Source of the DNA: Labyrinthula sp. Ha | Lineage: Eukaryota; Sar; Bigyra; Labyrinthulida; Labyrinthulaceae | DNA length: 64,000 nt | Reading direction: 5' to 3' | NCBI GenBank assembly: GCA_015227615.1 | Contig: JAALGZ010000007.1 | Coordinates: forward strand, 434,001-498,000 | Made by a program: the position numbers and the translations under genes | Shown here: in pieces, positions 1-10,000 of the stretch | Position numbering within the stretch: position 1 is the stretch's first letter | Layout: each line of letters begins with the position of its first letter | Notes under the pieces: generated by a model | Told to the model about the DNA's origin: nothing | What the model saw: only the letters and a program-made list of their open reading frames with translations | The model's database searches: none

Positions 1-117
1 AATACAAACACGAGGAGATACACACGTTCATCGTCTAAAGCGAATAAAGACTTCGTATTCAAGTCCCTATCACCAAGAAGGAAAAGGAAAACGACAAGAG
101 TGCATAAGAAGAAGCTC

Positions 118-1791
118 ATGAACATGGAAGACACTCAGAAACCTGACGATAACTCACCTTTACCCCAAAAACAAACATCTGGACCTTCGTTCCCGACCTC
201 TCCCAGGGACGATGCACAGTTCCAGAGATACTTTTTACAGCCGCATCCAGCCCCGCTGATGCCACCTCCGTTTCTGCCCTGGCTGAAACCAGAGGACGTG
301 ATTTCTTTTCTACATAGCTTCCACAATGCTGACGCTGCGGTCAGGGTGAGTGGAGGCCAAGCTCTCAGCGTTCAACCATATATCGATGGCAGGGTAATTA
401 GGAAGTTGAAGGAAGCGAAAGGATACAACACCTCCGCTGAAATCCTCAAAGAGCTTAACACGATAGTCGAGGATTACGATAGGAGCAAGAAGGAGGACGC
501 CCTTCATATTTTAGATAGTAAGCTGGGTTGGGATTTGACTGAGCCCACTGAAGAGAGGAGAGTGAACGCATACATCGACACTGTACTCGAGATAATGAAC
601 GTATATGACCTCAAGAATGATAAGAAAATGGAAACGAAAGCGGTCAAGCTGGCTCTCAAAAATCTTCCCAGCAAATATGAACTGGAACCTTCTGACCACG
701 ACAGACTCAAGATCCTGCTAGCGAACGCCAGGGCCAAGATATTATCTCCAGATGAGATTGAGTTACTTGAAGCCGGAGAAAGGAACATGAAGGGAAAAGG
801 AGGCGCACCGATCACTCACGAGAAAATAAACACCCTCAAAAAGCTCTTGATTTACAAGGCGTCTGTCCTTAGAAACACAAGAAAAGAAACGGAAGATTTA
901 CATGGACTAGATATGACGAAGAGTAAAAATATTTTAGGTGTGGCAGGAGGAATGACTCAGAACACTGCTGATCAACTGGTGGCCACGCTCGCTAACCTCT
1001 TATCTCCAAATGCATCCGCTCTACCGACCCAGAGCTATGTAAACGCCGTGAGAAACATCCAAGCGGCAGCTACCCCATCCTCGCATAACCTGGACCTTAA
1101 CAGCTCACTCAAGAGCCCAGGTAACCCCGCTGCAGGTATTGTATGTTATTTCTGCAGTGGCGATGGTCATCGCGTGAGCGAATGTATGACCCTGAAAAAT
1201 ATAAACATGGAAAGAGCTTCGAAGGGACTCTCCCCAGCCTATGTTCCAAGATTTAACAGGAGACAAGGAGACAGAGGATACATGAATAATAGAAGACCCA
1301 GTTTCAAAACTCCAGTCAAAGAGCGCCGCAGCTTACCAGACATTATGATCAAAAACTTCGATGGGATGAACGGGGCAAGGCTGAATGCACAAAAAGCCCA
1401 AGTCGAACTGTTTTCGCCAGACCTCAAATGGATACCAGTTAAAGGTGCTTTGGACTCTGGAGCTGGAATGACGGTAGGTGGAGTTAAGGCCCATGGAAAC
1501 TATTGTACTAACCTAGAGACACTCAGAAACGATAGACACGTTGTCCTTCCGAATGGATCTCGGATTCCGGTGGCCATGCAAGGATACGTTGATGCCCGAG
1601 CCAAACACGAGAATGGCAAAGTTAATATCTTCAACCGCTTAAGGGTATTTCTTTTAGATTTAGACGATTGGGATTGGTTTCTTATAGGCTTCCCAGAACT
1701 AGCTGCGTTACATGCTACTCCAGATCAAGTACTTGCTCAAGTGGCTGAAATGCCGAAGCCATCGCTGAAGGACTACATTGGAAATAAATAG
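118..1791 (+). CDS. Gag plus retropepsin region of element A
   Basis: Gag forms the particle and binds RNA; the retropepsin at its C-terminal end processes the polyproteins. A zinc knuckle of the form CX2CX4HX4C is encoded at 1144-1185 (CYFCSGDGHRVSEC). A DSGA motif at 1452-1463 (context ALDSGAGMTVGG) fits the aspartic-protease active site D-S/T-G. The N-terminal part is proline-rich, the middle is charged and helical, and a basic stretch follows the knuckle. The frame is open for about 558 codons from the ATG at 118; a second ATG at 124 is also possible. In many gypsy elements the protease leads pol; here it is joined to gag, as in element B. Confidence 0.85.
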   Translation: MNMEDTQKPDDNSPLPQKQTSGPSFPTSPRDDAQFQRYFLQPHPAPLMPPPFLPWLKPEDVISFLHSFHNADAAVRVSGGQALSVQPYIDGRVIRKLKEAKGYNTSAEILKELNTIVEDYDRSKKEDALHILDSKLGWDLTEPTEERRVNAYIDTVLEIMNVYDLKNDKKMETKAVKLALKNLPSKYELEPSDHDRLKILLANARAKILSPDEIELLEAGERNMKGKGGAPITHEKINTLKKLLIYKASVLRNTRKETEDLHGLDMTKSKNILGVAGGMTQNTADQLVATLANLLSPNASALPTQSYVNAVRNIQAAATPSSHNLDLNSSLKSPGNPAAGIVCYFCSGDGHRVSECMTLKNINMERASKGLSPAYVPRFNRRQGDRGYMNNRRPSFKTPVKERRSLPDIMIKNFDGMNGARLNAQKAQVELFSPDLKWIPVKGALDSGAGMTVGGVKAHGNYCTNLETLRNDRHVVLPNGSRIPVAMQGYVDARAKHENGKVNIFNRLRVFLLDLDDWDWFLIGFPELAALHATPDQVLAQVAEMPKPSLKDYIGNK

Positions 1792-1899
1792 GATATAGGC
1801 CCGGGGAGGAAGATTTACCGCGCTTTCCCTTGGGAGCCACCAGAGAGCGCTCTGACCACGAACTCAAACAAACTAAACGCGACCAAGGATAAAGATTTA

Positions 1900-4800
1900 T
1901 TGAACGACCATCACTGGGAAGAGTTCAAGAACAATGTTCATCCATCTCTGGAGGAGTATGAAACCTCGGAAGAGATCTTCAGCAAAAAAGCCAGATCGCT
2001 TGACGCCTTTATTGTAGAAACAGACGACTCTTCGGACAAGAATGTCTTGGCTATTCGACCTTCTAAAGCCATACAAGATTCGGATCTCCACACCAAGTCA
2101 AAGAGTGAAAAGCTGGAAGGGTTTCAAAACCTCAAGCACTCAGAAGCCGATCCAGTATTTATAGACTCCATGGAGAGGGATGTGAACGTACATTTAAAAA
2201 AGGAATTAGGATTTGGTGAAAACATCGACCTCAGAACTGAAGAAGAAAGGAAATTTTTGGAAAAAGACGACAACGACGTTCTTCAAGCTATCCATAAAAA
2301 GATAAAAGGTATATCAAATCTTGAAGAAGATAAGTGCCTGCTGTTGAAAAATGTTCTTATTAAAAACAGAAAGGCCTTTGGATTGAAGTCTTCGCCGGCC
2401 AGGATGTCGAATATGGACCCTATTATTTGCTTACTGAAGGATGAGAAGGCAGAAATAATCTCACAGCCGCGCTGGATGGGACTTCACAAGATGGAAGTTT
2501 TAAGAAATAATCTCAAGTATATGGTGGATCGCGAACTTATTAGGCCAACAAAGAACCCTATATATGGATCTCCGGCCTTTCTGGTTCCTAAACCAGGCAG
2601 GCCAGGGGAATGGAGAATGGTAGTGGACATGAAGCTCCTAAATTCGCACACAAGGAAGACACCGCTTATCGTGTCAAACCTTGAACAATGGGTATCCTTC
2701 GCGAAAGGCGCGACTGTCTTTGGATCATTCGACATCCTGAGTGGATTCGACTATCTACCAGTGGCGGAAAAGTCAAGGAAATACTTCACTATAGTTACTT
2801 ATTTCGGATGTTACGAAATGTGCGGCTCTCCGCAGGGATGGGTGAACACACCCCAGCTTTTCCAGAACAGAATGTTGACAGACATGTTAAGACCTCTAGA
2901 TGTATTTGCTAAGACAGCAAACGGAGTCATACAGTGGATAGATGATACTCTTCTCTTCTCAGAGAGTTTTGAAAAGTACCTTTTACTTCTAGACGGGTTT
3001 TTGAATAGGTTGGTAGAACTAAATCTCAGGCTGAATATTGCGAAGTGCAGTTTCTACGACACGGAAGCAGTGTGGAGCGGCAGGAAAATAAATAGCTCAG
3101 GTTGGAGGTTTAGTGAGAAATATTATGATAAGATCCTGAAGACTACTAGGCCCACTTTTGCGCATGAATTAGCTCAAGTTTTGTATCTCTGAAACTGGTT
3201 AGGTCCAAGTATACCACGTCTAGCCGAATTAAAAGACTTTTTCTCACCTATGCTCCCTGCAGAGAGATCAATGAAGGAACTCAAGAAGCTTAACTTAGCG
3301 TTGGAATGGAATCCGGAACTGGAACTCAGATGGGAGGAATGGTTGAAGGAACTCAATGATGCATCCAGAAGGAACATGGTTCAATACTCTAAAGATATGA
3401 ATCTCTGTGTATTTATGGATGCCTCCGTTAGCTTCTGGGCGTTCATACTTACCTCTTGTGAAAACGCGAACCCGTCCGAAGAAGAATGTGACAAAACTAT
3501 TGACGAACAGATACATACACCTTTATTTTACTTAAGTGGGAAGTTTGAAGGACCTCAATTGGGATGGCACATCAGCGCAAAGTAATTTTATCCACTGGTA
3601 CATGTATTCAAGCGCCTCCCGTATTTGATTCCCGGTCAAGACAAAAGATTGGCGGTCTTTACAGACCATAAGAACCTGGTCTATATACTACATCCAGAAT
3701 GGAACCCGAAAACTGCCTACCTAGACAGGCTGTATCGATGGAGTTTATTGTTCCAACAAGTGGATATGACTATAAGATACGTTCCAGGCAGCAAAAATGT
3801 TTTAGCAGATTTAGTATCAAGGTGGGGCAACCCCGACTACCTCCAGGAAAAGAAATTGACCAACAAAACAAACGACAACCTCTTGGGTCTAGTGGCTACC
3901 CTTGCTGAAGGTTCAATCGATGGAAGTGAGTTTAACAAAGGTAGGATTAGTTTTCTCAACCCCTTTTATACTCATAGTTGGGATAAGGTCAGTTATTCAG
4001 AGGTAATGGACGCACAGAAGGAAGCCGGTTTTATTAAGGACGTAGGTTCGAGTGGAAGTAAGTTGAAATATGAAGGCGATAAGCTGATCATTCCAAGACC
4101 GCTGGTACTGAGATTAATAGTGCATAACCACCTGGCCACGAATCACGCTTCGATCAAGGAGGAAGAGAGAACTCTATCGTCTCTTAAGTTTATTCTTCCG
4201 AAACAGACGACGGTCGTAGATATTATCAAGAAGGTGAGGGATAACTGCATGCACTGTGGAGCCAGGCCAAAGTTGATTAGAAGAAGCCTGAATATGAACC
4301 TGCTAAGTAAGATTCCGCGGGAAATTATACACGTCGACTTTCTATATATTAACAAGTTCACTAATTATTTAGTTCTAACTGACAATGCAACGAGGAAGGT
4401 ATAATTGAAGCACTGCACATCCGACACAGCGGAGGTAGTGGCTACAGCACTGTTGGAATTTGTAGGAAACTTTCAGATATTGGACAACTTCACTTTCTAC
4501 ACTGATAACGGCAGTTATTTTGCAGGGAAACTATTGGAAGAAGTTAGCAGGTAGCTCAAGTTTACTAGAAGCTTCTCCGTTCAATTCACCCCTTGGACTA
4601 ATGGAACCGCAGAGATTAGTAATGCTAGAGTCATAAGGCTGATCAGAGCTCTACGCAGCGAGTTTAGGATATATGAAGAGGATATTGGCAAACTCACAGG
4701 GGTAATTATGAACGTGATTAATAACTCACCATCTACAATAAAAGCGGGATACAGTCCCAATCAATTGTTTATGAATACGCGGGTACTCAGGGGCGCAGAA

Positions 4801-5030
4801 ATGCTCTTGGATAAAGACACTATATTCGTGCCATTGAAGAATGAAGTTAGACCATCAAACGACGTCGACAAGGTAGTTGAAAAATGTTTAGAAATACGAG
4901 ATATATTTCAATCAAAGTTGGAACAAGGATATTAGGTCACCAGACTTAGAAGAGCAAAACAGAATAATAGGGCAAACACCAGATTCAAGCCAGACACTGT
5001 GTAGTTAATGCCTTCGGAATGGATGTTATG
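1900..5030 (+). pseudogene. pol of element A: reverse transcriptase, RNase H, integrase
   Basis: The reverse transcriptase region is recognised by the substrate-binding stretch around VPKPGRPGEWRMVVDMKLLN, by FGSFDILSGFDYLPV, and by the catalytic box WIDD at 2935-2946, which replaces the usual YxDD. RNase H follows, with FMDASVSFWAFIL, FTDHKNLVYIL and the typical tail VPGSKNVLADLVSRW. Integrase shows an N-terminal HHCC zinc region ending in CMHC, and catalytic-core stretches around HVDFLYI and YTDNGSYF. The region is a fossil with several breaks and is not expected to give a working polyprotein. Order and spacing are normal for Ty3/gypsy. Confidence 0.85.
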
Positions 5031-5247
5031 CAGCAAGGCTGGGACGCTTGTAGCCAGAGATAAGGCCAAATCCATTTGAATCGGGCCCTACAAAGTTGTC
5101 AAGGCTACTCACCGAAACACGTACCTTATTTCCGATTTACTGGGTAAAGATAGCATAGTTCATGCATCCAGACTATGGCCATATGCACCGTCGCAGTTTG
5201 AGCCATCAGAAGAGTTAATCAATTTATTCAAGGTAGATAAGGCAGAT

Positions 5248-5405
5248 CTTGAAGTAGAAAAGTTACTGGCTGTGCAGTTTGAACAACGCAGATGGTGGAT
5301 ACTTGTCAAATGGCTTGGCTTTGAAGAAGCAGACAACTCATGGGAACCGATGCGCACTCTGACGGAAGATATCCCAGAGGTGGTAGAGGATTTTCTTTTA
5401 GACAT
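5248..5405 (+). other. chromodomain at the integrase C-terminus, element A
   Basis: The translated block has the classic chromodomain shape: LEVEKLL, then WWILVKWLGF, then DNSWEPM. These give the start of the domain, the central beta strands and the WEP motif. Chromodomains on chromovirus integrases are known to bind histone marks, usually on H3, and to steer insertion. It directly follows integrase and ends shortly before the methyltransferase frame. Confidence 0.85.
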
Positions 5406-5639
5406 GAATACGAACACTTCGAGAAGGGCATTGAAGAAATTTAGCACCATAAGAAGAGATAAACGCAAAGCTAGCACGAAAGCGATTTTATTTGTCGGGA
5501 ACCCCAACTACCCGAGCCAATCGTCTGGATGGCTACCAATGGAAAAGCAAATTCTCAGAGTTCTGGTGACAATTCCGGTTGTGGCAATTGGAAAAATATG
5601 ATGTCATAAAATGCTTTACCAGGAAAGAATAAACAGCAA

Positions 5640-6850
5640 ATGATTACCCAAGTTCAAAAGATTATTCATCGCCAATCAATAGTTTCTTACAGAGGTAAAC
5701 ATTTAGATATTTATAGGGTCGGCAAAGCAAACAGATCTTTATCGCATGATTTCATTATTAACAAGACGCCCTATTTTGACAAGTGGAAGTTATTACGGTG
5801 GTGCTTTAATGTAATTAGATTCACTTTGAGTGATGAAACTTAGGCCGAGCTCAGGATACCATTTTTCAGAAGGAGAAGGATTTATTTACGCGCGAAGTTT
5901 TACACAAGCTCGAGACAATTAAGGAATTTCACGATTTTTATCCGCATTTGGGATCATTCAAGCAAACACTTTCTTGGATATGGTTTGGTTATGAGGTAAA
6001 TGAAGCTCTAAGAGAAGACAACAAGCAGATGGTTAGGTGGTTCAACGAAAACAAGACTCACATTATAGAACGCTTTAGATCTAGCCTGCCTGCTGAAGTA
6101 GATCACGTACAAGGTATGGAACTAGACTTTGAACAATTTCACTTTACTTTTTCGCTTAGGGATAGAAATATTTATGATGTCGTCGCAGTGAAGGGATCAG
6201 ATATTAGAAGATCCACTTTATATTATATCCCCGAGAAAGCTAGAGCTTTAAACGCAGACGTCTTACACCCCGACTTCAAGATGTTGTACCAAGAATTTAT
6301 GCCAACATCGCCTAAAGTTATTATTATGAACCCTCCTTGGAAAATTAGATCAAAGGAACCAACGCGTGGTGGCTCATTAAACTACCACTGTTTTTCGGAT
6401 GAAGATTTATTGAGTCCGGATTTTTCATATTCTCAAGATACGGGATTTCTATTACTATGGATTGTAAATGCTAAAAGAACCATAGCGGAGCAAATGATCT
6501 CGAAGAATGGCTATAAGATACTGGATACTGTAGTCTGGATCAAAATGAGCTCGAACCAAAAACTTCAAATTGGTCCAGAATATTATTTACGACACGCTTC
6601 TGAAATGTGTCTATTATGTGGAAAAGGTAACTATCGATCAATAATGTCGCATGGTCAGGTAGTAAACGTGATATTTGAGCAACGAAACTCTCACTCTAGG
6701 AAGCCAGATGCTATATACGAACTAGCTTCGAAATTGGTACCAGATGGGCCTTATTTGGATGTCTTCGCACGCTTTTCTAATGTCCGCAGCCATTGGAGTT
6801 CAATTGGGTTAGAAGTCACTCCATATATTACAGGAACTTACTTCAACTAA
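5640..6850 (+). CDS. MT-A70 family N6-adenine methyltransferase, element A cargo
   Basis: The core (5948-6850, about 300 residues) aligns along its length with the METTL3/METTL4 class. It has VIIMNPPW (NPPW at 6329-6340; the family usually has DPPW, and N/D/S-PP-W/Y/F is the general N6-amino methyltransferase signature), then GFLLLWIVNA, NGYKILDTVVWIKM, an RHASE/GKGN segment, KPDAIYELASKL and the C-terminal LDVFARFSNV. MT-A70 enzymes transfer a methyl group from SAM to N6 of adenine in RNA (METTL3) or DNA/snRNA (METTL4). A weaker upstream part (5640-5843) shares RGKHLDIY-like features with element B. The frame starts about 40 bases after the chromodomain frame ends and stops 16 bases before the polypurine tract, so it lies inside the element. 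Substrate is unknown. Confidence 0.85.
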
Positions 6851-6865
6851 TAAAGAATCTTCCTT

Positions 6866-6876
6866 GAGAGGGGGAA
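6866..6876 (+). other. polypurine tract of element A
   Basis: GAGAGGGGGAA directly precedes TGATTT, the expected arrangement for the plus-strand primer next to a 3' LTR. It lies 16 bases after the methyltransferase stop, showing that the methyltransferase is internal to the element. Confidence 0.75.
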
Positions 6877-7020
6877 TGATTTAAGCCGTTGCTGTTAATT
6901 ATATAGCACATTTTATTGTACGTTAGAGAGGTTTTTAAGATAAGCACTAAATTTGTCATAAAGTGATACAAAAGTTATAAGCTTGTACAAAACCCCTTTG
7001 GACTATAAATTACAAGGAAA
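6877..7020 (+). repeat. 3' LTR of element A, right end not defined
   Basis: The LTR starts with TG just after the polypurine tract. A TATAAAT-like sequence near 7003 could be part of its promoter. The partner LTR lies outside the window, so its end is a guess. Confidence 0.5.
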
Positions 7021-10000
7021 ATAATCTTGGTTGTTTAAGAGTTCCAGTCCAATGATTCTAACGAACTGAAGGGAAGAACCTCTGCGAGGCCAGCTGAGAG
7101 TATAAGATCATTCTGAAAACCGCTAGATAAGTGTGAAGATGTAGATACCTCCGTAGCAAAAGACTTCGTATCGCTAGGTACAAACTTTAAGGCTTGGACC
7201 GGGAGGATTCTGGAAATCATAGTTAAACTCATAGGTAAACTTAAGCTTCTAAATGTTAACTGATACGGTGAGCACGCTGGTTACGGCTTTGGAGCTTGTC
7301 AATACTTTCTGAAACCGCCGGAAATGAGGATGAAGAACAAGATCATTACTGGGGAAAAAGAGTGAAAGGCAAATTACTGCATATTATACTAGAGTGACAA
7401 CTGGGAGGATTCAAAATGTAAAATATACTTTGACCATGCCCCTGTGATGTAGAGAACATTAGAATAGGGAAAGATATTCTGAAAAAGGCACATGGGAGGG
7501 AAAACCTTGACCACAACACTTTCTAGAAGAAAACATTTTTACACACATAAAGCACAAAATAGTCAACGGGCAAGAAAATTTGGGCTTCAAAAACCTTCGC
7601 AGCAACCTTGAAATAGTGGAAAAAATCTAAAATGAGATGTAGCAGCCCTGAAGAAGCCTCACTATCCTCATAGATCCCATATATCATGCTGACCAAAGTA
7701 GACAGCGTAACTTTCCAAAAGCACTTACCAAGGCAGAAAATCTAACAGGATGCAAAAAAAGAAATTCCAACGTATAGAAAACTCTTTCAGAAGCTAGATA
7801 GCTGCACAGCACCAAATTTAAAAGAGAAAGGTGAACTTGTAGTTGACATCAAGTGCTGTATAAGAAAAGACAAAATCTACTTGGTGGTTACAGTGGTTAA
7901 AAGAGTATAGAACGGTGTCGGCGAAATCGATACAAAAACTGTTTAGTAGCTAGCACGTAAACTCAGACCTATTCCCAGACAGTTCTGCACAAAGAAACGA
8001 GGTAATAAAGGTGGAGGTAAGAAGTAGAGTCAAAATATGTGTAAACTTTATGGAACTTTAAGAACAAACTTCGACACCAACTTTTAATGTTTGAAGTCAG
8101 GAAACAAACATTTATAGAGGCCTATTTCTAAAGTAGAAGCATAGAAAAACATAAGAGCAAACATATCAAATTGGAGACAGTTCTTGGGTACTTTAGAGCA
8201 CAGAAAGAAAGAAACAATCTAGAACAGATATGATCAAAATTAAGGTGTTATAAACCTTTCCCAAAGTTCAGAATTTAAAATTCAACATTATACAGGAAGT
8301 GCTTAGAAAGGAACAATATAAATTGAACATACTGATTCAACCTTGTCGTAGCAGCAGCATTCATATTCACAGGTGATATTGGCTCAGAGACGACGAAGCT
8401 TTGTTTGTACCAATACCATTACTCAATGAAACCTTCAATTCATTAACAAGAATTTTCAACGAAAGAATAAACAGTACCATTCAAAGCTTTGCAGAATACT
8501 AGGCTTTCTTTTATGGACAAATAACTACTAGTTTCAAGGTAAAACTATTGGATAAGGCAAATAAACAATCTTTTCCCCAGGGTGATTATGATGATCCTTT
8601 TTTGCGCACTTTTAGAAGATTTTCAGTAGTGCTTCACACGAGTTCTTGAAAGCTTCGATTATTGTACATAGCATACCTAAAGAAATAATAAATACATTGG
8701 TTCTACCGTACAATAAGGCAAAATTTTAGGGGGGGAAATTAAGAAGCTAACCAGAACAAACTCTATATCTAGTACTTTGAAGAGATTCTTTCGACACTTC
8801 TAAGTTGATAATACATCTAGAGTAGATTATGAAAAAATTAAACTACCTGAAATAATGGGAAACCGATTTCGTTTAGTTTACTACAAGTATTTTGCTCTTA
8901 TTGATGATATTTTAGTTCCCTGTCAACAAGATGATGCTATTATAAGTTTCATCCAAAAAACAACCAGCCTTAAAGTTATGAAATCGCTATGACTGATCAT
9001 TAAGTACGCGGGATTTCACTGGTTGAAACTAATTATAATCTTTCTTGAACAGTTTCAGGCCTAGATGTTATTTCCAAACTGGATAAGCTCTACTTGATAG
9101 AGCGTAACCATTATTTTCGCACTGTTACCATTCTAAAATGCAGTACACCATGTTGATGCGAGAAAACCAAGAGATGAAAGTCGAGTTGAAGTATTAGTCA
9201 CAACACACACTAAACAGGTCATTGAAGTGAAACTGTAGTCATAGGATATATTAATTTAGTAAATGAAGAAATGGCGTAGAATATCAGTAGCCGCAAATAT
9301 TTCTTAGCTGAAATATACTGTCATGGCGTTTTAATATCGCCGGTTGCTTGGAAGATACCTTCTACTGACACAAACATCTAAGAGCTTAGATGACTTCTTG
9401 TATCGAATATGCTTCAAATGAGACCAGGATCAGCTTACAAGGATCTTAACAATATCTTCACTGTTACGTGGCAATTTAAAACTGGTCTGATACTTTAGAA
9501 ATAAACAAAATTAATTTACTCTCTAGAGCACTAACGAGAACGCCATAAGAATCTGTAAATCATGTACTTTTACTTCACAAAGATGACATGGACATCCTAG
9601 AAATGGTCAAGACAAAAAAGAGGGGGGGGGTTGACAAATAGAAAGATGTCCAGAGATATTTAAACCAGTCCAGGATATACCAAAGAAGATCTTTTTAGAA
9701 ACATGGCTTCAAAAAACCAATACCAGCATGGTTCCCCTAAAAAAAGATCCCTAAGGCAGAGACTCTGTAACGAGAAAAGAAGATCACCAGTCAGCATTAT
9801 GAGTAAATAGCATAAAACAATAACAATCTGAACGAGAACAACAAGTAAATTGAATCCAATTTTAACTTTAAAATACATTGAACAACACTATTCTCGGAAA
9901 TTACCCCCCCCCCCCATCCTCCCACAGTTAGTGCTAATTCCTTAAGCCAACTCAAATATCCTCAAGAGTTTTGCCTACAAATAATAGAGAAAATGAACAT

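Larger units (their letters stand above)
1..7020 (+). mobile_element. Ty3/gypsy chromovirus A carrying an MT-A70 methyltransferase
   Basis: This is an LTR retrotransposon whose 5' LTR lies outside the window. Parts in order: gag with a CCHC knuckle and a DSGA protease motif; reverse transcriptase, RNase H and integrase; a chromodomain (about 5248-5405); a separate methyltransferase frame (5640-6850); a polypurine tract (6866-6876); and the start of the 3' LTR at 6877. The chromodomain places it among the chromoviruses of Ty3/gypsy. It is broken, with roughly five breaks confined mainly to pol; the gag-protease and methyltransferase parts stay open over long stretches. The 3' LTR end cannot be fixed without its partner, so the right boundary given is approximate. 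Age cannot be judged from LTR divergence. It differs strongly in sequence from element B at 18004-27917, so the two are separate families. Confidence 0.9.

Noticed and set aside
7163-7174. AAGACTTCGTAT also occurs near position 49, suggesting an LTR shared by both ends of element A
   Set aside because: The match is 12 bases only and the flanks and spacing differ, so it does not define an LTR.
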